This document shows positions 19,138-28,532 of a stretch of DNA of 64,000 nt, one piece after another (the stretch's first letter is position 1; every line of letters begins with the position of its first letter). A model generated the notes under the pieces. The model was not told the DNA's origin. It ran no database searches and was given only the letters and a program-made list of their open reading frames with translations. The DNA is from Nocardia altamirensis NBRC 108246. Its GTDB lineage: Bacteria > Actinomycetota > Actinomycetes > Mycobacteriales > Mycobacteriaceae. Where the stretch lies: NCBI RefSeq assembly GCF_001612685.1, contig NZ_BDAY01000005.1, positions 212,457 through 276,456 on the forward strand. Direction: 5' to 3'. A program made the translations under genes and the position numbers.

Positions 19138-20076
19138 CTAACTCGAGATCGCGTGCCACCAGTCCTGCGCCAGGTGCCCTTTGGCCACGAGGACCGAGGG
19201 CCCCCGCAACCGGGCAGCACCACTCGCGATGCCGACGGTGACTTCGCCACCCGGAATACGAACGCGCACTTCACCACTGTCGGTGGCGAGGTCGAAACCC
19301 GTGCCCGCCAAGGCCGCTGCCGCCGCGGCAACGGTTCCTGTTCCGCAGGAACGGGTTTCGCCGACGCCGCGCTCGTACACCCGCATATCGACGGCGCCGT
19401 CGGCGTCGAGCGCGGTCACGATCTCCACGTTGACGCCGTGCGGGAACAGATCCGGGTCGTAGCCGGGCGGCACGGTCAGGTCGAGCTTGGCGAGCCCTTC
19501 CGCGGAAAGCCCAGGGTCGACGCAGGCCAGATGCGGGTTGCCGACGTCGATGCCGAGGCCGGAGTAGGCCCACCCCGCAACGGTCGCCGTCGATTCGCCG
19601 AGCTGACGGACCTGGCCCATGTCGACGGTGACGTCACCGTCGACCGCGGTCGCGGCGTGCACCTTGACCGGTCGAGCGCCTGCCCTGCTGCCGACAACGA
19701 ACTCGGCGACCGCCCCGGACCCCGCGCGACTGCCGACAACGAACTCGTCGCTGGTCTCCAGCCCGGACGCCACCAGGTAATGCGCGAACACCCGAACCCC
19801 GTTGCCGCACATCTCGGCGATGGACCCATCGGCGTTGCGGTAGTCCATGAACCAGTCGTCGGCAGCCACCCCCGCCGGAATGTCCGCGAGCACCCCCGCA
19901 GCCTGCAACGCACCGGCTCGCGCCACCCGAAGCACCCCGTCGGCGCCGAGTCCGCGCTGCCGGTCGCACAGCGCGCTGACCCGTTCCGGCGTCAGGTCGA
20001 GGCGCACCTCGAGGTCGGGCAGCACCACGAAATCGTTCTGGGTGCCGTGGCCCTTGGCGAACTCGATATCCGACAC
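19138..20076 (-). CDS. dapF: Diaminopimelate epimerase DapF with internal 14-residue duplication
   Basis: 312 aa from GTG 20076 (GGGAG upstream), somewhat longer than the roughly 290 aa usual in mycobacteria. It interconverts LL- and meso-diaminopimelate for lysine and peptidoglycan. Both catalytic cysteines are present, in MCGNGVR (about residue 91) and SCGTGT (about 244). The extra length comes partly from a tandem duplication: [14 protein letters not shown] is followed by [14 protein letters not shown], encoded by an 18-bp direct repeat 42 bp apart (19688 and 19730). It lies in a loop after the first domain and probably leaves the active site intact. The gene starts 25 bp after the trmH stop. 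Confidence 0.95.
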   Translation of the reverse strand: MSDIEFAKGHGTQNDFVVLPDLEVRLDLTPERVSALCDRQRGLGADGVLRVARAGALQAAGVLADIPAGVAADDWFMDYRNADGSIAEMCGNGVRVFAHYLVASGLETSDEFVVGSRAGSGAVAEFVVGSRAGARPVKVHAATAVDGDVTVDMGQVRQLGESTATVAGWAYSGLGIDVGNPHLACVDPGLSAEGLAKLDLTVPPGYDPDLFPHGVNVEIVTALDADGAVDMRVYERGVGETRSCGTGTVAAAAAALAGTGFDLATDSGEVRVRIPGGEVTVGIASGAARLRGPSVLVAKGHLAQDWWHAISS

Positions 20077-20101
20077 GTGCGTGTTTCTCCCTACTCGGTT
20101 G

Positions 20102-20938
20102 TCACTTGGCAAACGTCCGGCGCTGCCGGGAAATTTCGTACAGCGCGACGGCCGCCGCTGACGGCGCGCCGAGCGAGCTCGCGGTGCCGCCCATCGGGAT
20201 GTGCACCATGTCGTCGCACGCCTGCTGCCAGGCGGCGCTCATTCCGCTGGTTTCGTTGCCGACGACGAGGATCGTCGCCTCGGTGAAGTCGTAGTCGTAG
20301 GCCGCGCGCGGACCGTGCTCGTCGGTGCCGACGATCCGCGTCGGAATTCCCCGCCGCACCTGCCGATCCCGGAATTCGATCACCTGCGCTGGCCCGGCCG
20401 CGCGCAGCACCGGCATGGCGAACAGCGATCCCGTCGACGCGCGCACCGCCTGCGGGTCGTACTGGTCGGCCCCGTGTCCGGTGACGATCACGCCGCCGGC
20501 GCCGAACGCGTCGGCCGAACGGATCAGCGTGCCGAGGTTGCCCGGCGAATTCGGTCGGTCGAACACCACGACAACGGGCGCGTCCTCGCCGGGCTCCCCC
20601 GGCGCGAAGGTGTCGAGCTCGTCCTGCCGCGACACCGCCACGGCCACCACTTCCGGTATGCCGCCTGCCTTTTCGCCGAGTTCGGCCATCAATTCCGGCA
20701 CCAGGCCGACCTGCGGAACGTCGCTCGCATCCAGCAGTTCCCTGGCCCAGCTCGACAGGTCGGGAGTGCCGAGGCGATAGAGCAGCGTCTCCAATGGCCA
20801 GTCGTTGGCGACCGCCTGACTGATCGGCCGGACGCCCTGCACGAGGAAGCGTCCGTCGCGGTGACGTTTGGTCCGATTGTTCAGATATGCCTGCCACACC
20901 TGCACGGAGGCGTTGCGAGTGCTCACACGTCGGGTCAC
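20102..20938 (-). CDS. TrmH/SpoU-family RNA 2'-O-methyltransferase
   Basis: 278 aa. An N-terminal RNA-binding (SpoU substrate-binding-like) part starts [14 protein letters not shown]. The SPOUT methyltransferase domain has motif 1 [17 protein letters not shown] (about 134-150), motif 2 [11 protein letters not shown] (about 228-238) and motif 3 [20 protein letters not shown], where the usual Asn after SL is Gly. These enzymes methylate a ribose 2'-OH in tRNA or rRNA; the target is unknown. It starts with GTG at 20938 in a GTGA overlap with the miaA stop and is followed closely by dapF. This gene is extra relative to the classical mycobacterial miaA-dapF pair. Confidence 0.9.
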   Translation of the reverse strand: MTRRVSTRNASVQVWQAYLNNRTKRHRDGRFLVQGVRPISQAVANDWPLETLLYRLGTPDLSSWARELLDASDVPQVGLVPELMAELGEKAGGIPEVVAVAVSRQDELDTFAPGEPGEDAPVVVVFDRPNSPGNLGTLIRSADAFGAGGVIVTGHGADQYDPQAVRASTGSLFAMPVLRAAGPAQVIEFRDRQVRRGIPTRIVGTDEHGPRAAYDYDFTEATILVVGNETSGMSAAWQQACDDMVHIPMGGTASSLGAPSAAAVALYEISRQRRTFAK

Positions 20939-21864
20939 TGGGGACTCCGTTCCTTCTCATCGAGCAAGGCGAGCGCGGTCGGCACCAGATCGGCGGCGGC
21001 GCCGTCCACCCAGCGCACCCGTGGATCGCGGCGGAACCACGAGCGCTGCCGTCGGACGTAGCGCCGAGTGCCGATCAGGGTGCGTTCCCGCGCGTGCTCA
21101 AAGTCATATTCGTTGTCCAGGTAGGCGAGGACTTGTGCGTAACCGATGGCACGCCGGGCCGTGACGCCGTCGCGCAGACCGAGTTCGATCAGGGCGCGCA
21201 CTTCGTCGACGAGCCCTTGTTCGAACATCAGCTCGGTGCGCAGTTCGATCCGTTCGTCGAGTTCGGTTGTCTCGCGGTCGACCCCAATGATGACGGTTCC
21301 CCAACGCGGCGTACCGATTTCGGGCGCCGAAGCGGCGAACGGTTTTCCGGTGAGTTCGACGACCTCGAGTGCGCGCACCATTCGCCTGCCGTCGGTGGGC
21401 AGGATGGTGGCCGCGGCAGCAGGGTCGGCCTGCCGCAGTGCCGCGTGCACCGCGTCGACACCGCCGTCGGCGAGCACCGCCTCCCAGCGCGCACGCACGC
21501 CAGGATCGGTGGCCGGGAACGCCCATTCGTCCAGCAGCGCTTGGACATACATCATCGAGCCGCCGACGATCACCGGCACCCGACCGCGCGCCATGATCGC
21601 CTCGACGTCGGCGCTCGCCGCGGCTTGATAGACGGCGACGGTCGCGGTTTCGGTCACGTCGAGCACATCGAGCTGGTGATGCGGGATGCCGCGCCGCTCG
21701 GCGACGGTGAGTTTCGCGGTGCCGACGTCCATGCCGCGGTAGAGCTGCATCGCGTCGATGTTGACGATCTCGCCGCCGAGCCGTTCGGCCAGGTCGAGGC
21801 CGAGGTTCGATTTGCCGGTGGCGGTGGGGCCGACGACGGCGATCGGGGTGATCGGGTCGGTCAC
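20935..21864 (-). CDS. miaA: tRNA dimethylallyltransferase MiaA
   Basis: 309 aa from GTG 21864, with GGAGGCG upstream and a GTGA overlap with the preceding gene; the open frame continues upstream as a shadow. The P-loop [10 protein letters not shown] is at residues 8-17. [15 protein letters not shown] and the tRNA-contacting region RRAIGYAQV are present. MiaA adds the isopentenyl group to A37 of tRNAs reading UNN codons. miaB, the next enzyme in the same modification, is 7 kb away at 28533-30086. The neighbouring order resembles Rv2728c-miaA-dapF-hflX of M. tuberculosis. Confidence 0.95.
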   Translation of the reverse strand: MTDPITPIAVVGPTATGKSNLGLDLAERLGGEIVNIDAMQLYRGMDVGTAKLTVAERRGIPHHQLDVLDVTETATVAVYQAAASADVEAIMARGRVPVIVGGSMMYVQALLDEWAFPATDPGVRARWEAVLADGGVDAVHAALRQADPAAAATILPTDGRRMVRALEVVELTGKPFAASAPEIGTPRWGTVIIGVDRETTELDERIELRTELMFEQGLVDEVRALIELGLRDGVTARRAIGYAQVLAYLDNEYDFEHARERTLIGTRRYVRRQRSWFRRDPRVRWVDGAAADLVPTALALLDEKERSPQ

Positions 21865-22613
21865 GACTGCGCCTCCGCGGCCCGCCACAGGCCTACGTGA
21901 TAGCCGACGCCGAATGGTGCGGCCTGGTACCGGGTCTCGACGATCGGATCGGCATCGAACAACCCCGTCAGCACTTGATACGCGGCTCGGCCGGACAGCA
22001 CAAGCTCGGCGCACAGCACCGGGTTGAGCGCGCGCAGTCCGGCGAGATCACCGGTGCGCAGCATCCGATCGAGGTCCGCTTGCACCGCCTCGGCGCGCTC
22101 GTCCAGGTAGCCGGGCGCCTTCAGCGTCAGGGTCGCGGCGCCGTCGGCGATCACCAGCACACCGTGCCGCGCGTCCGAACCATCCGCCTCGGCACGAAGT
22201 TTCATGCCGAGCGCGCGGCAATCGTCCGGATCGGTGTCCTCGGCAACAATGTGGACATCGGCGGCAATGGCCGGCGCGACCTGTTCTCGCAACCATCCAG
22301 CGATCAGCACGGGCAACGGAAGTCGCGGATCCGGCGCCGCCGACGCGGTCGCGGACAGCGCCACCCGCACATCGGCGCCGAACCCACGGAACGTACCGAC
22401 CGTTCCCGGCCCGAATGCCTGGTCGGCGGCGCCGACACCGACGACCGTCCACCGGTCTGTCACCGCGGCCATGGCGGTCGCGGCGGCAACCACCTCGGCC
22501 CGCAACGCCACCCGTGGATCGACCTGATGACCGGGGATCGGGCCGGTCGCGCCGCCGCAGAGCTCGGGCACCAGGATCGGTGGCGACGGGACCAGCGCGG
22601 CAATCGAGAACAC
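21861..22613 (-). CDS. Class III extradiol dioxygenase-like protein (Rv2728c-type)
   Basis: 250 aa. I chose GTG 22613 because the conserved opening of this family ([17 protein letters not shown]) starts there; the frame is open for another 116 codons upstream but that part overlaps promoter space of the divergent gene. The fold appears related to the LigB/MEMO extradiol dioxygenase-like group. I do not see a complete His/His/Glu iron site, so enzymatic activity is uncertain. The position upstream of miaA with a 4-bp GTGA overlap matches mycobacterial Rv2728c, a conserved gene of unknown function. Confidence 0.8.
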   Translation of the reverse strand: MFSIAALVPSPPILVPELCGGATGPIPGHQVDPRVALRAEVVAAATAMAAVTDRWTVVGVGAADQAFGPGTVGTFRGFGADVRVALSATASAAPDPRLPLPVLIAGWLREQVAPAIAADVHIVAEDTDPDDCRALGMKLRAEADGSDARHGVLVIADGAATLTLKAPGYLDERAEAVQADLDRMLRTGDLAGLRALNPVLCAELVLSGRAAYQVLTGLFDADPIVETRYQAAPFGVGYHVGLWRAAEAQS

Positions 22614-22866
22614 GTCGTAACCGTATCTGTTGCCCCGACCGCCGCTGTGCACCGCGGGTAGCGGCCCGGCTTCGAGTGTCTCTGCCGCAAAGGTGGTCGG
22701 GATTGATACTGTTCGAAGAGCTACAACCCAGGTCATCAGGGGTTGCAATCCCGTGATTCCTCCGAGTGAAGGCGTGGGTCGATGGTCACAAGGGCTCGGA
22801 CCGGGTTCAATGGGATGAGCTAGAGCGTAACCAGGCAGCCGTGACGCGCGGCAGGGACGAGGAGCT

Positions 22867-24234
22867 ATGACCGACAGCAACGGAACCGCGAAAGCCAGCC
22901 CCGGCAAGATGCCGCGCTCTTCCGGTGCCCCGAAACCCGGCGGCTCGATCCAACCCCCCAAGCCGCACGCGACCCCGGGCCCGGCTCAGCAGCACCCGCA
23001 TCCCGTCGTCGTGCCGACCGTCACCGACCCCAGTGCGTGGGGCCGCGTCGACGACGACGGCACCGCCTGGGTGAAAACTGCCGAGGGCGAACGTCAGGTC
23101 GGCTCCTGGCAGGCGGGCGACGCCACCGAGGGGCTCGCCCACTTCGGCCGCCGGTTCGACGATTTGGCCACCGAGGTCGCGCTACTCGAAGCCCGCCTCG
23201 CCGCGGGCGCGGACGCGCGCAAGACGAAGGCCGCGGCCGTCGCCCTCGCCGAATCGCTGCCCACCGCCGCCGTCATCGGCGATATCGACGGGCTCGCCAA
23301 GCGCCTCGACGCGATCGCCGAACACTCCGAAGAGGCGGCCGCGCACGCCAAGGAGGAGAAGGACCGGGCTCGGCACGAGCACACCGAGCGCAAGGAAGCG
23401 CTGTGCGCCGAGGCCGAGAAGATCGCCGCCGAATCCACCCAGTGGAAGTCCGCAGGCGACCGGTTACGCGAGATCCTCGACGAGTGGAAGTCGATCCGCG
23501 GCGTCGACCGCAAGGTCGATGACGCGCTGTGGAAGCGGTACTCGAAGGCGCGCGAGGCGTTCAACCGCAGGCGTGGCGCGCATTTCGCCGAGCTCGACCG
23601 GGAACGGGCCGCGGCGAAGACGCGCAAGGAAGAGCTGTGCGTGCGCGCCGAGGAACTGTCCAGCTCCACCGACTGGGTCGGCACCGCGAGCGTCTTCCGT
23701 GATCTGCTCGCCGAGTGGAAGGCCGCGGGCCGGGCGCCGCGCGAGGCCGACGAGGCGCTGTGGCGGCGCTTCAAGAGCGCGCAGGACGTGTTCTTCGCCG
23801 CCCGCAACGCCGCCGTCACCGAGCGGGACGCCGAGTTCGAGCAGAACGCCACCGCCAAGGAAGAGCTGCTGCACGCCTACGACCACATCGACCCGGCCAA
23901 CGGCCTGGAAGCCGCCCGCGCGTCTTTGCGTGAGCTGCAGGACAAGTGGGACGCCATCGGCAAGGTGCCGCGCGAACGCATCCAGGAACTGGAAGGCAAG
24001 CTGCGCGCCATCGAGAAGCGGGTCCGCGACGCCGCCGACGACCAGTGGCGGCGTACCGATCCGGAGGCGATGGCGCGCGCCGCCCAATTCCGTGAGCGGG
24101 TAGCGCAATTCGAGGAGCAGGCCGCCAAGGCGCAGGCCGCAGGCAAGGCTCGAGACGCCGAGAAGGCGCTGGAGCAGGCCAAGCAGTGGCGCGAGTGGGC
24201 CGAGGCCGCGGAAGGCGCTGTCACCAACCGCTGA
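22867..24234 (+). CDS. DUF349 coiled-coil protein (Rv2731-type)
   Basis: 455 aa, highly charged. A Pro-rich N-terminus (about 60 residues) is followed by long helical segments with three DUF349-like repeats. Each contains a W-K-x-x-G/R pattern ([20 protein letters not shown], then [20 protein letters not shown], then [20 protein letters not shown]). DUF349 proteins are cytoplasmic coiled-coil proteins; the mycobacterial orthologue is annotated only as Ala/Arg-rich. GAGGAGCT stands before ATG 22867. It diverges from the miaA-side operon, as in Mycobacterium. Confidence 0.9.
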   Translation: MTDSNGTAKASPGKMPRSSGAPKPGGSIQPPKPHATPGPAQQHPHPVVVPTVTDPSAWGRVDDDGTAWVKTAEGERQVGSWQAGDATEGLAHFGRRFDDLATEVALLEARLAAGADARKTKAAAVALAESLPTAAVIGDIDGLAKRLDAIAEHSEEAAAHAKEEKDRARHEHTERKEALCAEAEKIAAESTQWKSAGDRLREILDEWKSIRGVDRKVDDALWKRYSKAREAFNRRRGAHFAELDRERAAAKTRKEELCVRAEELSSSTDWVGTASVFRDLLAEWKAAGRAPREADEALWRRFKSAQDVFFAARNAAVTERDAEFEQNATAKEELLHAYDHIDPANGLEAARASLRELQDKWDAIGKVPRERIQELEGKLRAIEKRVRDAADDQWRRTDPEAMARAAQFRERVAQFEEQAAKAQAAGKARDAEKALEQAKQWREWAEAAEGAVTNR

Positions 24235-24306
24235 GCGACACCTCCGGGTACGTCGCGCCTGCCGACCGCGACTCACGGTGTGGCGCAGGGCGAATCAGCG
24301 CCGAAC

Positions 24307-24448
24307 GACGTCGCGTTGGCCTCGACGCGGCAGCCGCATCGCGGGCCAGGACTACCTCTGGCGACCAGTGCGCGGCCGCGCCGAGCGACGCCGCTTCCGC
24401 CTAGACGCAGCGGCCTCGCAGGCGAGGACTACGCGGCCAGTGCTCGGC
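24307..24448. repeat. Two imperfect tandem repeats of about 70 bp
   Basis: Unit 1 (24307-24377) and unit 2 (24386-24448) share blocks such as GACG-CGC-GCCT-GACGC, AGGACTAC and CCAGTGC-CGGCC with small deletions in the second. They lie just after the DUF349 gene and reach the stop of the convergent membrane-protein gene. Function unknown. Confidence 0.55.
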
Positions 24449-24866
24449 CATTGCGCCGCTTCGCCATTGAGACCTGGGCGAACATGGTGAGCCCGGATAT
24501 CAGGAGCGCCGCGAGCGGGAGCAGCGGAATGTAGGACACCCAGATGATGGGGTCCGGCAGCGACAGCGCAACGAACGTGACGAGGACGGTCACCAGGAAG
24601 GTGACAGCCGACCAACGGTGCAACGGCCGAACCCACGTGGCCCGGGCACCGGCCGGTGAGCTACTGCTGGACCGCCTGCTCGTCCGATACCACCGCACCA
24701 GCAGATAGAGCCCGGAGAAGAAGAGCAGGGCGAGCGGGAGCAACGGCACATAGGACACCCATTCCGGCCCCTGCGCAGCCAAGACCACCACGGTGACCAC
24801 AACCGTCACCGTGAAGATGATCGCCACCCACCGGTGGAACTGCCGAATCCCCTTGTTCCAGTTCAT
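24429..24866 (-). CDS. Small membrane protein with internal duplication (four TM segments)
   Basis: 145 aa from ATG 24866, preceded by AAGGAGG. It consists of two homologous halves, each two membrane helices. Half one has QFHRWVAIIFTVTVVVT and WVSYVPLLPLALLFFSGLYL; half two has PLHRWSAVTFLVTVLVT and WVSYIPLLPLAALLISGLTM. A Ser-rich linker (RRSSSSSPAG) joins them. The family is an actinobacterial small membrane protein of unknown function that I would expect as a single two-helix unit, so this is a fused duplication. It overlaps the end of the tandem repeat region. Confidence 0.8.
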   Translation of the reverse strand: MNWNKGIRQFHRWVAIIFTVTVVVTVVVLAAQGPEWVSYVPLLPLALLFFSGLYLLVRWYRTSRRSSSSSPAGARATWVRPLHRWSAVTFLVTVLVTFVALSLPDPIIWVSYIPLLPLAALLISGLTMFAQVSMAKRRNGRALAA

Positions 24867-25005
24867 GCGTCCTCCTTGTGAAATACGAGCAACCCGGCGA
24901 TCTGCCGGACGTATATCAGCGACGCAAACGCTAGCGAAAGCTCTGTGACCAGCGCTTCTCGATTCCTGATCGGTTCTGGTGATCCTATTCCGCAGCTCCG
25001 TCCGA

Positions 25006-25317
25006 TCAGCTGTTCCGTGAGACATCAGGCTTCATCCGCCCGGCGTCGATCAGTGTCTGTCGGGCCGCCGCCTTGTACGGACACTGGTCGGCGCGGCATT
25101 CTTTGTGCAGTTGCATCGCCGCGTGCGCTTCCGAGATGCCGAGTGGGCGGTCCGGCGCTTCGTGCGGCCACACAGTATGCGGCGCTACGGCATCGGATAG
25201 CTCGGCGCGAACCTGCTGGCGTCGACGCTCGGCTCGCCACTCTTCTTGGATACGGTCGACGATAGCTTGTACCGACGTGTCATCGGCTTCGGCCTCGCGC
25301 CACCAGTTGAACCCCAC
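25006..25317 (-). CDS. Small conserved hypothetical protein
   Basis: 103 aa from GTG 25317. N-terminal helical, Arg/Glu-rich (QAIVDRIQEEWRAERRRQQV). The C-terminal part carries HKECRADQCPYKAAARQTL, with two Cys that could bind metal, then a polar tail. I recognise this as a type seen repeatedly in Nocardia and mycobacterial genomes, often near mobile or accessory genes, without known function. It diverges from the helix-turn-helix/PRTase-like gene across a 304-bp region (25318-25621) of lower GC in which I see no clear operator. Confidence 0.6.
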   Translation of the reverse strand: MGFNWWREAEADDTSVQAIVDRIQEEWRAERRRQQVRAELSDAVAPHTVWPHEAPDRPLGISEAHAAMQLHKECRADQCPYKAAARQTLIDAGRMKPDVSRNS

Positions 25318-25621
25318 GGTGTTTCACCCCTGCCATGTATTCCAATGTTTGGATGCACACCACCCGGCAGGGTCATTTCACCGCCAGCGGCTCACTGCCG
25401 ACGATGCGCCTGAATCGAGAGAAGGTAGGCGCGCCCGCCGGGTGGGTGCTGAGTCCCAGCTTCGCAATCGGGCTGCCGCCGGACACCTGCTCTGCGGGTT
25501 GCCATTCGCCAGGTTTCTGGGTGTCTTGACCTGCGTATTTGCTCGAGTAGTCCGATATTGCCCAGCAGGATGGGTAAGTTCGGAGAACTCGCTGGTGTCC
25601 GCAGGCGCAGAGGGGGTGCAC

Positions 25622-26743
25622 GTGGCAGTTCAACCGCGTCCGTTGAGTCCCCAGGCGCGTGGCCGCGAGATGGCCGCCGTGGGCAAGAAGCTGTGGACCG
25701 AGCTGGGGTCAGTGACACGCGCGGCGACCGAGCTACAGGCTCGGTATCCAGATGTGCCCAGTTTGCAGGCTTTCCGGTACGCGGCCGGCTTATCGCAGGA
25801 CCTTGCGGCTGAGCGCTACAACGAAATCACAGGGAACCAGACTTGCCTCGGTGGCACATCGATCAATGCGTGGGAAACGTGGGCGCGCGGACGTGGGCAG
25901 GGATCTCCGCCGTCGTTGTCGAGCGTGTTGATCCTCTGTGCGGCCTACGGCCGTGGCCCGCTCGGGGTGGCGGAGGAGTATGTTTCGCCGACCGAGCTGA
26001 TTGCTGAGGCCTACGAACGTCTTCCGATCGAGGACCAGCTCTCGCTCAAGCAGTTCACAGCCAAGAGGGGCACTCGCACGGCGACCAAGGCCCAGCAGTC
26101 GACGCAGGGGAACGTATCGGTGTCCGAGGAGACGACGCCGCAGGTGGGCGCAGAGTTCACTCTCTCCGCCCCGACCGTGGAGTACGGCAACTCCGACATC
26201 CTCGTTTGCACCTTGCCGAATCCGGTGCCCGGTCAGTTACTCGACTTGAGTTGGGAAACCTTCGGATTCGGCATCGAACGACTGTCGCAGCAAGTCAAGA
26301 ACGTCGGCAAGCGCCTGGACGTAGATGTGTGCTTCGGAGTGAACGAGGCCGGTCTCGTGATGGCCGCATTCCTTGCCTCGGCCCGGTTCTCCCGCTGCAA
26401 GATAGGTTATCTGCGGTGCAACAAAGTGCGCGACGGCATCGATCTGGATCGCGCGTCATTCTTCCCTGATACCAGAAGTGCACCGACCATTTTCATCTGC
26501 GACTTCGAAGTGAAGCACGCCGATGTCGTCGGTTACCTTGCCCACGAGATTCGGGTGCGATATCCGAAAGCTGAGCTGTATTTCGCCGTGTTCGGCGCCA
26601 TGACCAAAGGTCGTGACCTGAGAGTGGGCAGTTTCGACGATCTGACCGGGGCAACGATCATGCGTGCGGCTGGATTCGAGGCTATCTTCCTTGCCGCTAC
26701 GATGAGTCCTCCCGGTATCGAACCTCCGCTCGAGTTGCGATGA
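25622..26743 (+). CDS. Helix-turn-helix protein fused to a degenerate phosphoribosyltransferase-like domain
   Basis: 373 aa from GTG 25622, with GAGGGGG five bases upstream. Residues about 50-130 form an XRE-like DNA-binding domain of the type found in Streptomyces/Nocardia regulators (LQAFRYAAGLSQDLAAERYN, GGTSINAWETWARGRG, PPSLSSVLILCAAYGRGPLG). After a Thr/Ser-rich linker the C-terminal 200 residues resemble a type I PRTase Rossmann domain: VCFGVNEAGLVMAAFLA, GYLRCNK and IFICDFEVKHADVVGYL, where a PRPP loop (VDDxxxTG) would be expected but is not intact. It may therefore sense a ligand rather than catalyse transfer. The inositol-monophosphatase-like gene follows 22 bp later, so the pair is probably co-transcribed. 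Confidence 0.7.
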   Translation: MAVQPRPLSPQARGREMAAVGKKLWTELGSVTRAATELQARYPDVPSLQAFRYAAGLSQDLAAERYNEITGNQTCLGGTSINAWETWARGRGQGSPPSLSSVLILCAAYGRGPLGVAEEYVSPTELIAEAYERLPIEDQLSLKQFTAKRGTRTATKAQQSTQGNVSVSEETTPQVGAEFTLSAPTVEYGNSDILVCTLPNPVPGQLLDLSWETFGFGIERLSQQVKNVGKRLDVDVCFGVNEAGLVMAAFLASARFSRCKIGYLRCNKVRDGIDLDRASFFPDTRSAPTIFICDFEVKHADVVGYLAHEIRVRYPKAELYFAVFGAMTKGRDLRVGSFDDLTGATIMRAAGFEAIFLAATMSPPGIEPPLELR

Positions 26744-26765
26744 CGTACACAGAGGCGATGACTCG

Positions 26766-27698
26766 ATGAGCAGTCCAGGATCGGCCACAGATCTCGCCCG
26801 ATGCATCGTAGGGGCGGTGCAGCTGATGATCGAAGAGATCCGGCCGCGACTGATAGACGCCGCACTGACCGGACATCGGGCCGAAAACGAGAACACTCGA
26901 CACGCCGACAACTTCTTGTCCGAGTATGACCTGTGGATGCATGATCGCTACAAAACGGTACTGGCAGAACATATTCCGTCGTTTGTCTACGCGTCGGAAG
27001 AGGCCGATCCGGAGGTCATCGGGGACGAGACCGACCCCGATCTGTGCATCCTTGTCGATCCCTTGGATACCAGCGAACTAGCCGTACGCGGACTGTGCGG
27101 CTATACGCACGTTCTTGTGTACTCACGTGCTCTGGCTCGCCCTCTCGCGGCTGTGGTCGGTGACATTTTCCATCACATCCAGATCTATTCTGCGGCGCGC
27201 GATAACAATGGCGATGATCGCGCTTCCATCACCACCGCCGACGGCCGTGAACAAATTCTTGACAGCCCCTCGGGCGCAACACTTTCCGACGCGCTGGTCA
27301 CCAACTACCTGATGCGACCCGAGCAGCGATTCCAACCGCTTGCCAGGCAACAGCGGTTCATCGAAGCGCTCAGCGCTCCGTCTCGTGACGGAAAGGCGCG
27401 GGGCCGTATCGGTGTCGACTTCGGGTCGATCGGACTGTGCCATGTTGCCGCCGGATTCTCCGATGCCATGGTCGAGTTCGCCAAGGGATTCGCTATCTGG
27501 GACCTATCCCCTGGTCACTACATCCTTCATGCGGCGGGGGGAATCGTGACAGATCTCGACGGAGCGTCGATCCCGTTGGACTACAACCTGAACTCATTGC
27601 GCGACATCAGGAGCGCAATGGCAAGGCGCCAGAAGTTCATCGCTGCCGGAAATGCTGCTCTGGCAAACGAAATCCGCGGGACGCTCACTCCGTCATGA
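26766..27698 (+). CDS. Inositol monophosphatase-like phosphatase
   Basis: 310 aa. It contains the IMPase/FIG superfamily metal-site motifs in order: SEEADPE (about 77), LVDPLDTSELAV (about 97-108, the DPxDxT/S motif) and AIWDLSPGHYILHAAGGIV (about 245-263, the WDxAxxxxIxxxAGG motif). Each is slightly divergent, so the substrate may not be inositol phosphate; relatives act on fructose bisphosphate, PAP and histidinol phosphate. It is paired with the helix-turn-helix/PRTase-like protein. The two sit in a block absent from the conserved mycobacterial gene order (between the Rv2731-like and Rv2732c-like genes), and base composition is visibly less GC-rich there. Confidence 0.75.
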   Translation: MSSPGSATDLARCIVGAVQLMIEEIRPRLIDAALTGHRAENENTRHADNFLSEYDLWMHDRYKTVLAEHIPSFVYASEEADPEVIGDETDPDLCILVDPLDTSELAVRGLCGYTHVLVYSRALARPLAAVVGDIFHHIQIYSAARDNNGDDRASITTADGREQILDSPSGATLSDALVTNYLMRPEQRFQPLARQQRFIEALSAPSRDGKARGRIGVDFGSIGLCHVAAGFSDAMVEFAKGFAIWDLSPGHYILHAAGGIVTDLDGASIPLDYNLNSLRDIRSAMARRQKFIAAGNAALANEIRGTLTPS

Positions 27699-27731
27699 AC
27701 GGGTTCGAGTTCGTGGCACAGCGGAGCGGGT

Positions 27732-28484
27732 CTACTCGCCGGTGAGGCGGCGGCGGTCGCGTTCCTCGGCGGCGGCGGAGGCGTTGCGGCGCTGCTCTTC
27801 CGCGGCCAGTTGCAGGGCGGTGCGGCTCCAGACGACGCGAACCCAGTGGAAGGTCAACACGATGGCGGCGAGGGTGCCGAGGATGAGGCCGATGGCCGGG
27901 CCTGCGCCGTGATAGTTGCCGATGCCGGGTGTCTGGCGGTGCCAGATCGAGAAGACGCCGAACACGCTGGTGATCGCGGTGCCTGCGACGGCGATCCAGG
28001 CGAGGAACCAGCGCCGGGTCATCAGCGCCAGCGTCGAGAAGCCGACGCCGAAGATCACCAGGAACCAGACGAAGATCCGCGACGGCAGCCCGATGTGCTC
28101 CAGCCGGGCGGCGTCGGTGCCGAGCAGCACATCGAAACCGCGGGCGCCACCCGCGTGCGGCAGCACCAGCGAGAGCAGCAGGACGAACACGGCGCCCGCG
28201 ACCACCATGGCGCGCACCCCTGGATCGATCTCGCCGGCGATGCGGCGTTCGACCGCGTCCAGGTCGTCACGGAACTGTTCGAAGTTGCTGCTCTCGACCG
28301 CGTTCACGGAACCCTCGTTTCGTTCGGCTTGTTCGTGGTTCGCTGCACTGCCCGCGTCCACTGTGCCATCTCCGGGTTCGGTCCCTGCGGCCGACCCACT
28401 ACCGCCGGTAGTAGGTTCGGATGTTTCCGGCTTTTCGCCGTCGGGCGTGCGGTCCGCGTGCCCGTCGACCGGTCGCTCACTCAT
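27732..28484 (-). CDS. Conserved membrane protein (Rv2732c-type)
   Basis: 250 aa. About 85 polar, acidic, disordered N-terminal residues are followed by a short amphipathic segment (FRDDLDAVERRIAGEIDPGV), then four membrane segments (about 93-110, 135-152, 158-178 and 195-215). It ends in a charged cytoplasmic coiled-coil tail (LAAEEQRRNASAAAEERDRR). It lies directly downstream of miaB on the same strand, as Rv2732c does in M. tuberculosis. Function unknown. Confidence 0.85.
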   Translation of the reverse strand: MSERPVDGHADRTPDGEKPETSEPTTGGSGSAAGTEPGDGTVDAGSAANHEQAERNEGSVNAVESSNFEQFRDDLDAVERRIAGEIDPGVRAMVVAGAVFVLLLSLVLPHAGGARGFDVLLGTDAARLEHIGLPSRIFVWFLVIFGVGFSTLALMTRRWFLAWIAVAGTAITSVFGVFSIWHRQTPGIGNYHGAGPAIGLILGTLAAIVLTFHWVRVVWSRTALQLAAEEQRRNASAAAEERDRRRLTGE

Positions 28485-28532
28485 GCCCCCACCTCACTGT
28501 GGCTCGAACATCCACGGCCGCAACCGAGTTGG

